Source of the DNA: Poa pratensis
Lineage: Eukaryota; Streptophyta; Magnoliopsida; Poales; Poaceae
NCBI GenBank assembly: GCA_947311845.1
Contig: CAMZMU010000117.1
Coordinates: 74,295,042 to 74,359,041 of the forward strand
DNA: 64,000 nt
Reading direction: 5' to 3'
The notes under the pieces were generated by a model that saw only the letters and a program-made list of their open reading frames with translations, made no database searches and was not told where the DNA came from. How positions within the stretch are numbered: position 1 is the stretch's first letter; each line of letters starts with the position of its first letter. The position numbers were made by a program, and so were the translations under genes. Positions 1-11,994 of this stretch are shown in pieces.

Positions 1-4
1 GGGG

Positions 5-964
5 ATGCCCATGCAATCTCAAGAGGATGATGGAAATGATGAACAGCTAGAGAATGAAGAGTTGGATCCCCCAACTTCACCATCAACAAATGATAGTAAC
101 ACTCAAACTCAAAAATCTTTTGTTATTTATGAGAACCCATGCTATTATGATGAAACTAAAAATGCTCCTTTACTTTCTATTAATGCTACTAGTGAACTTA
201 TTGATGATAATGAGGAGTATTGCTTAAATATGCTATATGATAATGCTTTAGATGATGGTCCTATGCTTATTGATAAACCTCCATGTTTAGTTGTTACTAA
301 ATTATGTGAGGATAAAAATAATATACTTGCTGTTTGTGATAGTGCTCTTACTCATGAGAGCCCTACTTTGCTCTTAAATTCTCCCATTCACACCATGGAG
401 GATAAATTTGCTTATGTTGAGAAATACTTATGTGGCTAGCAATTATCTTTAGTTCCAAATCTTTGTTGCAACCATGATATTAAACTTGATATTGATCTTA
501 ACAACTATTTTGAAAGAGGGAAGCATGCTAATAAACTCCAAAATAAATTTAATGATCCTCATTATGTTCCCAAATTATCTAAGTTGGAAGATTCTATTGG
601 TTATATGGTTGAATACACTTTTACTACTTGCAACTATTATGAAAGAGGAGGTGATAAGAACCCTCTTTATGCTACTAATAATTATGGGCTGCAAGTAACT
701 TTTGTTAATATGCATTGGAAAACTTCATTCATATACAAAATGCCAATGCATAGAAAGAAAGTTAGACTTCGTTGTTATTACTTTTGTGTTCTATTTTTCT
801 CTCAACCAGGTTTCAACTTGACTATTATTTTGATCGGTTTGAGAGCAACATGGGACCCTGGTATTATGCATGGAACACTTCCCAAGAAGAGGGGAACAAA
901 GTTCAAGCTCCCTCATGAGCTTCATCTTCAACAAAAAGTAAGAAGCCTAGCTATATGGCTATAA
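5..964 (+). pseudogene. 3' ORF of the Athila-type element with in-frame amber stop
   Basis: One reading frame runs from the window edge to 964, broken only by a TAG at 437-439; the same frame stays open on both sides. The first part is acidic (Asp/Glu/Asn-rich). The second contains NNYFERGKH, then a hydrophobic stretch near codon 265-280 (CYYFCVLFFSQPGFNLTIIL) and ends LPKKRGTKFKLPHE. This looks like the ORF of unknown function that follows pol, or replaces it, in Triticeae Athila-type elements. The true start lies upstream or is unknown. I see no enzyme motif. The single stop in an otherwise open frame suggests a recent mutation; programmed read-through is possible but unsupported. Confidence 0.5.
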
Positions 965-3306
965 AGAAAGCGCTTTGCGGGAGGCAACCCGGTTATTTTT
1001 GTGTGTGATTTTTCTTTGTGTCCTCTTGCTGTAACAAGAGATTTTGTGTCTAGTTAGTTTCTGGAGTTTTTAATAAAGTGCCAAGTTTTACCCATTTTGG
1101 TCTTGAAAAGTTGCTTATAGCGTTCGGAGATTTTATTCCTGCACGAATCAGTGCACGGTATGATTTTTAATTCTTATTCGTAACTCCGAATGAGCTCATA
1201 TTTGAACTGTAGTTGCAACTTTTCATCCTCTGTATGCATGAATTTTTTCGGAATTTTTCGAGAAAGTTTGGTAGGGTAGAAAAATACGTTTTGCTGCTGC
1301 TGTTTTTCTGGACAGATTCTGTCCCATTTTGTTTGATGCATGCTTTGAGCTTTTAAGTTGAATCTTTTTGATCCAATTGAGTTTATGAGTAGGCATACAA
1401 CATTATACACTTTCTGGACATCTCATATGAATTTTTGTTCAAGGATTATATGCAGCAAGAAACATATTTGTTTATCACTATTAATGCACCCCACAGAAAA
1501 GAAATGGGAGAAACGGTGTTTTGAAGTTTTTTCACAGGGATTGGAGGAGATGCACCAAGAGCTATCCAAGGATGGTGAAGACCATAAGCTTGGGGATGTG
1601 AAGACAACCCCACTGGACCTACACACTCTCGGTTTGCACACGTCCAACTTCTGTTTTTCGATCGAAACACTTTATCGCATAAACTTGGAGCGTCTTTTGT
1701 TTTGTTTTGGTTTGATTCGTTTTGAGAGACCACCACACTATCATTTATATATGGGAGAGCTACTGGAAATATGGGTTGAAATATGTTGGATGCTTTTATA
1801 AGATTGGGAAAAGGGATGTTTGAGTTGATTTTTAATGATACATATAGTTGCATGATTCATGAGCTTGTTTATGAGTAATAGTTTGCAAATCCTTTTTGAA
1901 GAGCTATAACTTATTCATGTTTTGGTGCTGATTGTTATTTTACTTGGTTTAACATGGATTAGTTAGTTCTATGGACACTCATGCATGCATCTAGATGGTC
2001 AACTTTCTCCCTCTTGCTAGCCCAAAAATTCCAACAAATAAAAACTTGTTTCCAACGCCTTCAACCAAAGTTTTTCCAGTGAGTCCACCATATCTACCTA
2101 TTAGCTTTATGCTATTCCGAGGTTGTTTATCATGTTATTTTGTATTATCTATACCTCTGAATTAAAATGCTTATGTTGTTGATTGTTATGGGAAAAGTTG
2201 GTTATATAGCTCTCACGAACTTGATGCACACTTTACTTTTATTGCATAAATAAAACATGACCCATTGTGATTAAGATTATGATGCTAGTGGCTTGATAAA
2301 TGTTCGAGGTTGGGAGTTAGCCCATATGTGCTGTCACATGCAAAGCTTTCAACATGCTCCTTCATCTCATTTAGTTGATATCATGTACTTTTGTTTATGG
2401 ATGCCTATCATGGTGAAATGAGGTGGAAATGAAGTAGTTCAAATGAGTTTGTATAAATGGTTAGAGAGACGCCTGGGCCGCTAATCTAAGCCATGCATTA
2501 TTCATGGTGGAAATTTACTTACATGCTATGGTGAATTATCTATGACACACCTTACAATAAAAAGCTATTCCAATGGTAAATAAAAAGGGTGTTGAGGTTT
2601 TTCATCTTGTTTGTTTGTCTTGTCATTTTGATATGGGCTTGTTCCATATCCTGGGACAAGAGGTACCCCAGTTGACGCTCTTGATGATACTATTATTACT
2701 TACAATGATATATAACTTGAACTTGCTTTGTTTCCTAAGTTGAGTAATCATGGTGTAGGTACTTGTATTCAAGGGGCATGAGACATCCAACCTTTACTTT
2801 GTCAAGCACACTACTCATATTTGCTTCACATTAAACTTAATCATTCAAGATGCTATGATAGGGAATGAGAGCTTGACACCAAGTATTACCACATTGCAAT
2901 CATTAACTTAAGTAGAGAGTTTGGAGGTTAGATGAAACTTATGCATGCTTTACCTCTACTCACTTATTCATCTTTCCAAAGTGTCCACCAAACATATTCA
3001 GATTTTCATCATCACTCTATGACCAATGTAGGATGTCCATACTTATCATTATGCATACATGTGGTCCATACTACTATCTGTTATGTTACACTTTGTGAAC
3101 TATCATTGAACATCCTTGCATTGAATACTTGATATCACTTCATAAACTATTTGCATATTGCTACTCCTTTGAAGAATGAATCATTTGACTATATGTAGCA
3201 ATAGTAATCATCTTTGATATTCATTGTTAAGTATTAAATTGCAAAGTCCATGTTAGTTTTATCATCTTCATACTCGAGGACGAGCATGGATTAAGCTTGG
3301 GGATGT
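965..3306 (+). other. 3' non-coding internal region of the Athila-type element
   Basis: About 2.3 kb without a convincing ORF. It starts with a conserved block (gcgctttgcgggaggcaacc) directly after the ORF stop and carries an internal PPT-like copy (ataagcttggggatgt, 1584-1599). It ends with ctcgaggacgag and the 3' PPT-like tract. The same order of motifs is found in the elements at 32896 and 57554. Confidence 0.7.
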
Positions 3307-4847
3307 TGATGCATGTAAAATGCATACATGAACTTTGCACTTTAATTGCTTATATTCCAATCATATTTGCATCATATAAGGGTTATATCAATGTTTTATA
3401 ATGATTTTGGGAATATTTCATAGTTTTCCCATTTATTTGGAATTAACCCTGTTTTTCCAGAAAACGTCTTTTTTAGTGTTTCAGACTTTCCGGGAGCTTC
3501 GGGACTCCAAAAAGGGCAAGGTCAAAGAGCACGGTTCAGAATTTTCGAGACGAACGCAATGGGCTTAAATTGAAGACCAGAAGCCCAACAGGCTGGAAAT
3601 GGGAGGGTCCCACGCGGCCTAAAGTACATGGCCGCGTGGGCCCAGCTCGTTTCCACCTCGGAGCTCCGTGGCCGTCGATCTTTCGTCCACCGACTCCGTC
3701 TTGACCTAAAAACGCCTATAAAAAAGGTCCCCTGGCGTTTCGCGAAAGGAGGCGGCGGAGAAACACAGAACCACGAAACAGAGAGTCAGAAGGCTGCCGC
3801 CGGAGAAGATCGGAGGGGGAAACGCTGCCGGAATCACCTCCGGTAGGTCCTCCATCCCCCCTCCGGAAGTCTCCATCATCACCACCGTGAAGACCAGCAC
3901 CATCTCCATCACCATCTTCGTGATCCACTTCATCCCCCTCATAGTTTGAGATTGTTCGAACCCTAGCTATTGTCTAAGTACTATTCTACATGTTTGTGAA
4001 TTGCTACTTGTCATTGTTTTGTGGGGAGATTATAATTTCAGATTGTGTTGTATCACTTATACCATTGAATCATACCATGTCTTCGCGTTGTGAGTAGTTC
4101 TCTCATGTTCCTGGGGGCATAGGATGGATTGGCAATGATTTCTACTTAACATGTATTGAGTATTTGGTCAAGTTTTTATCTTTTATGATTGTCTTGATGT
4201 ACAATGTATGAAGTGCACCATACATTGCGTAATGCATGAAGGTGTTTCACACTAGTGTAATGAATTGAGGGAGACTTGGGAGGACACGTAAACCTGAGAC
4301 CGAGTCATGAAGTTACATTAGGAGGGGATTTATATCGGGGACCTTAGAGTGTAATGCTATGGTGGGACTTTTTGTCTTAATAACTCTTGTGCAGTCATTT
4401 ACTTGGCCACATGATCCATCATAAGGGGTTTAGTTTATTTATTTAGCTACACCTAATTATGGCTCCGTCCAAAGAAGATTAAAACTTGACAAAATGTTTA
4501 CCTTGTTGTTCTAGAAATATTTTTGCCATGAAATCCATGTAGCCCTTGGGAACGTTTTCCACGCATAAGAAACACCACTCAAGCTTGTCCTCTTGCTGCA
4601 TAGGGGATTGGGCTTTCTCTCTCTTTGAGAGCTTTCACTCATCATATCTTATTTTCAGCTTTGCATTCTCTACACCAAAAAACCCAAAAACACTTGCATC
4701 ATTTTAGTTTGTCTAGTGCATAGATAATAAGAGAAGTGACACTCTTATTTGAGAGGATATATACTTATACCTTCTACCCCTCGTGGGATCGATACTAATA
4801 CTTACACAGCGAAGACTTCAACGATCTCCTGCACTTGGGAGTCATCA
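3307..4847 (+). repeat. 3' LTR of the Athila-type element (about 1.54 kb)
   Basis: It begins TGATGCATGTAAAATGCAT and ends CTTGGGAGTCATCA. A TATA-like tataaaaaagg lies at 3717-3727, downstream of a GC-rich promoter-like stretch. The reverse complement of the same LTR is present as a solo LTR at 54303-55824, which confirms both boundaries. Confidence 0.9.
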
Positions 4848-5179
4848 TGTATACAGAACCAAGGCACACATAATTAATGTAGACTTCATTTCTGCTTTTT
4901 ATTAGTTTTATGTTTTGAAAATAATCAATAGATCTTGCTTCCTGCAATAATTAAATTACATAATCACATGGAAATGAGTGATTCTCTATTTATTCAACTC
5001 AGTTACAATTGTTTTCTATTAAAGCACAGTACATTCTGTTAAATATAGGGAAAAATACGTTGTATAAATTTACTATGCATTATTAATGTACTTTACACAA
5101 TTTATCATAACCAATTAAGGCCACATATAAATATTGATTCAACATTATTATCATCTTTTTGTTTTGTTTTTGTTCTTAG

Positions 5180-6223
5180 GCTGTTCCTTGTCACTTCAAG
5201 GAAAGACTCAACCACTTTGCTGGTGGTCAGTGGCTACCTACTAAGGCCTCAGACCACGAGTATGAGCTTTTCCTGGTGAAAAGAGAAGAAGCTACATACA
5301 TAAGAGGACCATACTGGACTTCTTTCTTGAGGTCGCACAATATTGCTGTCAATGATGTTGTGACCTTCAGCTTAATCAGAGAAGCTGAAGCTGAAGATGA
5401 TGATGAAGATGAAGAAGCTGAAGAAGATGAAGATGAAGCTGAGCAAGATGCAGTGATGGATGAGGACCCTAGATCTGAGTATGTGTTTAGGATGGTAGCA
5501 CATGACCCTAATGGTGCCATCAAACAATTCGTGCCAAATCCTGGTAAGTTCATGCATCAAAATGCATATATACATGTTGTCTCTGTCATGCATGCATCGA
5601 TCATCTAATCCTTCAATTTGTCCTCTTTTGCAGACCATATGCCCCTGGTTGACTTGGATCCACACATTAGAGAGACTTTTTACAGGACTGTTTTCACATA
5701 TATGCATGTCATTACTGAGACAGACATGGCGGCCATAACATTTGAGATGATGAAGGAAGTAAGCAGGGAGATTTTAGAACTTCCTGATGGTGATGATGAT
5801 GATGAAGATGGATTTTTCCATATGTCTCTGTTGCAGTACTTTGTTGGAACTCTCTATTCCCTTAATGTAGCCAACAACCGCTTTGTGAGTTAATCATTTT
5901 TCAAACATTTTCTTCGAGTCTTGTGTGTTTAATTAATGTGTTTTAAATTTTAACTCTTCATTTAATTTCAGGTCATTCCATCAAGCATTGCACGTGGTTA
6001 CAATTACCCCAGGAATGGCACAGCTATGTTTCTGAGCCTTGGCATGGATGAGCCAATTCTTGGGGAGTACACAATCTCTCGTGGCAACCTCAACGAGATA
6101 GAGTTCTCAAATGGTTGGAACATCTTTCGTCAGATGAACCAACTTCAAGCTGGTTCCTTGATTGCTGTCAGGGTTGAAATGAGGGAAGAATGCATTGGGT
6201 TGTTTGTGACAAAGATTCGCTGA
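5180..6223 (+). CDS. B3-like DNA-binding-domain gene, 3' exons (partial), CACTA cargo
   Basis: Three exons join cleanly in frame: 5180-5543, 5634-5884 and 5972-6223, with AG/GT borders, giving 288 residues to the stop. Residues about 1-70 form a B3-like unit (starts AVPCHFKERL, later YWTSFLRSHNIAVNDVVTF). A run of Asp/Glu (about 75-100) follows. The last exon forms a second B3-like unit (VIPSSIARG ... NGWNIFRQMNQLQAG). B3 domains in plants bind DNA in the major groove; the two-B3 plus acidic linker layout is REM-like. N-terminal exons are missing because a retrotransposon sits in the intron upstream. That intron matches intron 1 of the Ptta-Ulp1 gene. The B3 call is by pattern, without a profile search. 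Confidence 0.6.
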
Positions 6224-7262
6224 AGGAGAGAAGAAAAACAATGAAGACTTCATGAAAGAATGCTTTCTTTTGTACCTACTAAATCTAGGCCTAGTTATAT
6301 GTTCAATGTTGTACATGCAGTACGTGTGAAGAACTAAGTTTGTGTAATTGCATATTCCTGCTTTGTTAGGTAAAATACTGTTTGTAATACTGGTTATATG
6401 TTGTTGATGTGTGATGTACTATTGGACCTAGTCATATATGTAAGTTGTTCATGTTCTTCGTGATCCAAAAGTATTTTAGGTTCCAAATTAAGAATGTCAT
6501 TTTTATACATTCCAAAAATGTACCTAATTTTAGGATTTGAAGGCAAAAATCTGTGAAATAAATATTTCCCGGAAGGTCCAGAAAAATCCGGACCCTCTGA
6601 AACACACCCTATGAGCATTCCTTGGAGAAATATTAATCTATACTTTGTAGTTGCATTTTTTTACTTGAATTACAACTTAATGTTGCAAATGTGATTTTAT
6701 AGAATATTTTAAAATTTTATTGGGTATTGTTTCGAATTAAATGAATATTTGGCTATTTAAAGGATTTAAATTGATATTTGAAGTAAGCATGCATAAAAAA
6801 AAGGTTTTAAATGGATGGAAAAATCATATTTGAGTACCTCTATAACAAAATTAGCTCAATTCATAAACTTAAAATAGAAATCATTAGACATCTTGACTAA
6901 GTTTGTAGCTACATAGGTAGTTATAGGGATTTTGAATTTTTATAATATCTAAAAAATGTCAAAAAAATATGAAACTTGCCAAGTCTCCATTTTAAGGTAC
7001 CTACATAGTGTGGTAAATATATTAGAATTTTCTAGAACAATTTCACCAATGTTGAGTTTCAACAAGTACATCAGGGTAGGAATCATCTTACCTTTCAGGG
7101 TAGAATCCAAGGTTCGTACCACGCGATATATTTTCTTCAACGTAAGGACCTTATATTAGTTATAGGACTTCATTTAGCAATGCTAAGACTATAGGAACCA
7201 TTGTCTACCCTTTTTTTTTTGGAAAAAAATGGATTTCTTGAGTTTTGGCCAAATCCGGAGTA
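6224..7262. other. Spacer between convergent B3-like genes
   Basis: AT-rich 3' flank of the plus-strand B3-like gene. It contains a GC-rich patch at about 6565-6600 (ggaaggtccag / ccggaccctc) resembling the cggagggtccgg motif of the direct repeats at 7263 and 9085. No coding potential is seen. Confidence 0.5.
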
Positions 7263-7400
7263 TATGGATTTTGTACCGGAGGGTCCGGATATCATACTAT
7301 TGGAGACGGTTCTAATTTTTTACCGTATCCCACATGTTTTCCAGCACTTGTATTACCAGCAAAACTAAATTGGTTTGGGATAATATGGACACTTTAATGG
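7263..7400 (+). repeat. Direct repeat, copy 1, with CACTA-like gagacggtt motif
   Basis: Starts tatggattttgtaccggagg and contains tccggatatcatactattgg then gagacggttctaatt. It is nearly identical to 9085-9225 for the first 60 or so bases and diverges gradually. The two copies bracket the minus-strand B3-like gene. Confidence 0.85.
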
Positions 7401-7673
7401 ATGGATTATTCACATTTGGGTAATTATATATCCACATTACTTCATAACATAAACTTAAACTAGAAAATCAATAGATTGTTTGAATAAGTTTTTGATAAAC
7501 ACAAATAACGGCCATATGTTAATTATTACAGAACATTGATAACAGGAATCCATGCAAAATAGCAAATAGTTTCAGGGGCCGCATTCATGCATAAATGTTC
7601 TTAACAAAAAAAAGTATGATGACTCCGCACGCGTCGTCTGACACATGACCCGGGAAGTACTCTCTGGCATATA

Positions 7674-8657
7674 TTAAACGAGTAGCTCGATGATGAACAT
7701 CATCTCAAGGTTCCTACGCGAAGTGTTCCTGCCAGTAAGGAGTATGGCTTGTCCAACTTTGAGATCTGCGTATTCAATGAAGTTCTTCCACACCTCCTTG
7801 TTGAAAGCGATACGGCCATCTGTCTCCGTCTTGTACGGAACATTGCTAAGGGCACCTTCGGCTCCAAGGCGTACTCCAACCGAGCCTTCTTGAAGAATTC
7901 CAGGAAATCTACCATCCTCATTGGAAGTTTCTAAAAAGCAAAAGTTAGATAGCTTGATGTTATAGTATAAACACCACAATACAAACAAAATAAAGAAATA
8001 AAGAAAATGAGTGGTAATTTGAAAAGTATACCATCATGCTTTGCTTAATATTCGTCTTCGTCAAGCGAGTGACAAATGGCAACCCGGTGAAGGAATTGTT
8101 TGGAGGGAAGTTTTCATTGAGGTAATTCTCCTCACTACGGGTAAGCTTGCATCTTTGAGAGATAACTGCAGCTGGGTCATCCTCCTCCTCGTCACTACCC
8201 TCCTCGTCATCACTACTACCCTCCTCGTCGCCACCCTCGTTGAAATAGAGGACATTGATCCTTGGCCCAGGAGCTCCCATTGCAAAACAAAGGTACACAC
8301 CTGCGGTGAGATGGTTTCGGGTAATGAACCTCCTCCATTGTACACCTGCAATGCGAGTCAGTGTTCGCTCTTTGTACACTTCAACCTCGTATGTTCGCCC
8401 AAGAGCTCGGAATTGCACGCTAGCTCCTGTTATGCGATTAAACTCCAACCTTACATTGCACGGGACAGTCTGTATACACGAAAAAGAGCACAAATTATGT
8501 AAATAGTAGTACCATAAAACGGTTAATATTATACAAGAACTTTATATATACATACCAGTGAATGCTCAAAATGACCCTCTATGAGACGAACATCGAATAG
8601 TGAGCCCGTTGTCAAACTTCCCTCGCACTCACTGAAACATACTTGACACGGTGCCAT
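7674..8657 (-). pseudogene. B3-like DNA-binding-domain gene, frameshifted, CACTA cargo
   Basis: Exon 1 is 8657-8556 (34 codons from ATG), exon 2 is 8469-8032, exon 3 is 7930-7674; all borders are GT/AG. Exon 2 begins TVPCNVRLEF, parallel to AVPCHFKERL in the plus-strand gene at the same intron position. It includes QWRRFITRNHLTAGVYLCF (B3-like) and then an acidic run (EEGSSDDEEGSDEEEDD). Exon 3 starts KLPMRMVDFLEFF in one frame and continues LGAEGALSNVPYKTETDGR ... WKNFIEYADLKVGQAILL in another, so a one-base frameshift lies near 7870-7885. The gene is a diverged paralogue of the one at 5180-6223 and converges on it. Function beyond DNA binding is unknown. Confidence 0.6.
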
Positions 8658-9045
8658 ATCTACTAAAATCAGCATAGAAGCTAGATCAACTATATATGTG
8701 AAAAATAACAATATACATTAAGTCAACAACATATACCTAACTAAACCAACCGGAGAGATCGCGAGGGCCGGGGACGGGTAGGTGGAGATCAAAGAATAAC
8801 ACATTTATACTACCAATTCCTAAACATTTAGATACTAACAATTCTTACAAAAAGGAAGGGGTGACTCACCTACAGCGTAGAGGAGGATGTGGGACGGGGC
8901 TGATCGGGGACGGCGTGTCGGCGACGGGGTATAGCAGCGGAGATCAAGCGGCAACCGGAATATCAACCGGCAACGGAGGGGGTCGGGTGGAGCCGATCCA
9001 CCATGAGCGGATCAGGGCGGCGGCGGTGTGTGGGTGTGTGTGTGT
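8658..9045 (-). other. Probable 5' leader and first non-coding exon of the minus-strand B3-like gene
   Basis: GC-rich on the minus strand from 9045 to about 8871, then a donor-like gtgagt at 8870 and an AT-rich stretch up to the ATG at 8657. Reading it as an untranslated exon is an inference. No alternative coding exon is evident. Confidence 0.35.
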
Positions 9046-9071
9046 GGGGGGGGGGGGGGGGGGGGGGGGGG
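9046..9071 (+). repeat. G26 homopolymer preceded by a GT-rich tract
   Basis: An uninterrupted run of 26 G follows a tgtgtg stretch. Such a tract can form G-quadruplexes and is a common place for assembly length errors. Confidence 0.95.
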
Positions 9072-9084
9072 ACGCCGGCTAGCG

Positions 9085-9225
9085 TATGGATTTTGTACCG
9101 GAGGGTCCGGATATCATACTATTGGAGACGGTTCTAATTTTTGACCGTCTCCCAACATGTTTTCCAGGCATTACAATTATGTGCAGAACTGAATAGGGAT
9201 GGGATTATTATGGCCATTTTAGTGA
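9085..9225 (+). repeat. Direct repeat, copy 2, with CACTA-like gagacggtt motif
   Basis: Second copy of the repeat at 7263-7400. It reads ...gaccgtctcccaacatg where copy 1 reads accgtatcccacatg, so copy 2 keeps the inverted gagacggt/accgtctc pair intact. Confidence 0.85.
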
Positions 9226-9540
9226 TTTCTTCGAAGTTTATGTAGATTATGGCTTCAATTTTGGACATAAATGAGGAGACACTACATCAAACAAGCAAAA
9301 TAAACCTACATATGTAAGCATATGGGCATTATCATGCATGGATATCTAAAAATGATCAGAAAAGATAACAAACTGACAGCCACACATAGTCTTATAGATA
9401 GTACTCTAGCTCCATGCAGTTCAAATGTACCTACCACACCCAAATAATCTGTTACATATTTTGTAGTAGTCTAGCGCTCGTGACACGAGCATGAAACACA
9501 CCGAAATAAAGTTTGATACAACAAGTTATAATTAGACACC

Positions 9541-11994
9541 CTAGAACGACGGGTCGTCGCCATCTTGATCATCGCCATCTTCATCACCGTCTTCACCGTC
9601 TGTCGCTTCTATTGCACGTGCAGACTTCTTTCTTTTTTCCGCTGCGGGTGGCTGTACTCCTCCTTCATCCTCAGTTGCTGCTTCAGGAAGCGGTGACTGT
9701 GCTCCTTCATCATCGGTTGAAAATACATCCCCTTCCTCTTCTTGATCACTCCACTCATCCTCTGACCCTGCTAAAACCGGCATATCAATTTTGAAGTGCC
9801 TGATGATTGCTTTGAGCATCTTGTTGTTCTGCTTCAGTCTAGCACGATCCCTATGATGCCTCTCGCGATCTTCCATGTAGATGCAATACCACGTCCTGAG
9901 ACCACAAATGATCCGGTTCTGCCTCTTCTTGCTCTCATAGCTAGTGGAGCCCGAAATATCCATATATATACTCCGCATCTTTAGTGGCCCTGTTCTTGAG
10001 GGATCTCGTGCCACCTTTGAGAGGCTTGTCAACGGCGGGTTTGTGAATACCATGCTTCTTGAAGGCTTTGCCAGATGTGTAGGTCTTTTCGGTGACATGC
10101 TCAATGAATGCTTGAATGTATGGAGCATAGACCAGTGACCTCCGACGATCAACAATGTTCCTCCTTATCTCTTGATACAAGAGATCCATGACATCAACCT
10201 TTCCTTTCTTCCCACGTAGGATGTACCAAAGGAGGTTTTTTGCATATCCACGTATGTGAGAGGTGTCTCCTGACTTTGGGAACAAGGTCCACCGAAAAAG
10301 CCTGTGCAGTGTGTCAAAGAAGGGCAAGAGGCCATTGATATGCCCATGCACAACACGTTGGCCACCATATGTGCTACTAGGATAGTAGCACCCATCCAGT
10401 TCACAGGGCTTCTTTGTGAGCTCATCCTCATGGACACGGAAGAAACTGATGTCATTTGGTTTCACAACCTTCAGACCCAGTGCTTCAGCAAATGCACTAA
10501 GTGGGTACCGGTGTTCTTTGTTCCCAGTCATCCACCAAAAATGCTTGTCGTGATCCTTCTCAAGATAAAGGGTAGCATAAACTGTGTCACCACGTCTTCG
10601 TCGTAGTGATGCTTGAACTGCATGATATCCACTAATCCCAGGCGATCACAAGCTTCAAATATACCTTCAAACTTTCTGTTTTCCTTGATGTGCTCAAAGT
10701 CGATCGCTCTTTGAGGAGCAATCTTAGTGTCAAGTGCAAGAATAATCTCTTCAAAGATCTTCTGCTGAATGACTGTGCGGAACATTGGGCCACACTTGGT
10801 CTCTTTCTTCAGTTCATACTGATTCTGTTCCCAACGAAGGCTTTCGTACTTCCCTTAGTCATTCTCATCAAGTTTTCGCAGCTTTTAGGCAATACTCTGC
10901 GAGCAACGGAGGTTCGCTGCTTCTTGGCCTTCTTTGCCTGGGGATTTGATGAGCTAGCTGCCATTGAATCAGCAGATCTCTTTGAAATTCTTTTAGGATT
11001 GGTCCTCCTACGAACACCATCAGCCTTCTCCATAACCTCTTCTCGTTCAAACTCATCCTCACTTGAACCTATCATATAAGATATGAAAAGGAATTTAATT
11101 AGTTCACAAAATGTTAGAAGAATTACCTTGCTATTTTTGTTGCAAAATTTTATTACATATCAACTTATTAGTGTAAGTGCTTCATTTCCTATTGCAGCAA
11201 CAATACAAATACTAAAAACCTGTAAATTCAAAACTTGGGAGAGTAGAAACATTGGCTAGCCAAATTATCCACATTAGTTAACTTAATTGATCTGGCTAGC
11301 AAAACTTGGGAGAGTAGCTCCAGCAAGTTATCCATTAGCAAAATTTTAGATATCAACTTATTAGTTTAAGTGCTTTATTTTCTATTGCAGCAACAATACA
11401 AATACTAAAAACCTGTAAACTATATTGCAGGACAGCAAGTAAACTCTATGTTCCATGACAAGCAAGTAAAAATCACATATAATTTCAATTTGCAGGATCT
11501 GGCACACATTTAAGAATACTAAAGGATGGAAATCTATACCCAATCAACAAGAACTCATAAAGCAAATTGAAACATTTATTATTTATCTAATTTCTTATGT
11601 GTTCTACCACATCAGCAAATTGAACAACTAACTTGATCTGGCTAGAAACAATTTATCATATAGCAAAATTATCCATTAGCAAATTTTGGGAGAGTAACAT
11701 TGGCTATTAGCCAAATTATCCATTAGATAACTTGATCTGGCTAGTAATTTGCAGGACAGCAAGTGAACTACATACAGGTTTTCATTGCATGACAAAATCT
11801 ATTGCAGGACAGCAAGTGAAATATATGAACTACCTGTATCATGTGATTGTACCACTGATTTTTCCTAACAATTTGTGAACAGTGCAAAGTTTGAAAAGAA
11901 AATCCCCAAATCGATCCCAGTGCAACATCCAGAAATTCACAATCAAGAATGAGAGATGGAGTAGCTAGGGTTACATACCTGATTCAGCAGACAT
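9541..11994 (-). pseudogene. Putative plant transposon protein gene (Transposase_32/ATHILA ORF1-like domain), CACTA cargo
   Basis: Starts with a 16-base coding exon (11994-11979, MSAES), a 0.9 kb intron, then a long exon from 11068. After a Lys/Arg-rich nuclear-localisation-like stretch (about 60 codons) it carries CGPMFRTVIQQKIFEEIILA, LGLVDIMQFKHHYDEDVV, then HFWWMTGNKEHRYPLSAF and LRGKKGKVDVMDLLYQEI. This layout fits the plant 'putative plant transposon protein' family. The C-terminus is acidic (DGEDGDEDGDDQDGDD). The frame changes at about 10800-10850, 10560 and 9950, so it is a pseudogene. It is transcribed away from the Ptta-Ulp1 gene from a shared upstream region. Its biochemical role is unknown. 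Confidence 0.6.
11142..11419. repeat. Direct duplication inside the intron of the transposon protein gene
   Basis: Units 11142-11226 and 11338-11419 share gcaaaatttta, tcaacttattag, attgcagcaacaatacaaat and actaaaaacctgtaaa. Fragments of the same intron (tattgcaggacagcaagt, ccaaattatccattag) recur further along to about 11820. It looks like a local, slightly diverged tandem duplication. Confidence 0.75.

Larger units (their letters stand above)
1..4847 (+). mobile_element. 3' part of Athila-type (Ty3/gypsy) LTR retrotransposon; 5' part off-window
   Basis: The window opens inside the internal region of an LTR retrotransposon. Its 3' end is clear: a G-rich tract (ttaagcttggggatgt, 3291-3306) abuts an LTR that starts TGATGCATG at 3307 and ends ...GTCATCA at 4847. 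The following bases resemble intron sequence found again at 13285, so the element sits inside the CACTA-type element to its right. No reverse transcriptase or integrase is visible here. Its 3' non-coding region shares short motifs with the Athila-type elements at 32896 and 57554. The family assignment rests on those motifs and layout, not on pol. The 5' LTR and left target duplication are outside the window. Confidence 0.85.

Noticed and set aside
5227..5707. Ser-rich and hydrophobic minus-strand ORFs
   Set aside because: Antisense of the acidic linker of the B3-like gene.
9541..11994. Athila gag assignment for the minus-strand gene
   Set aside because: The domain resembles ATHILA ORF1-type proteins, but the head-to-head position with a Ptta-Ulp1 gene and a CACTA-type upstream region favours CACTA cargo.
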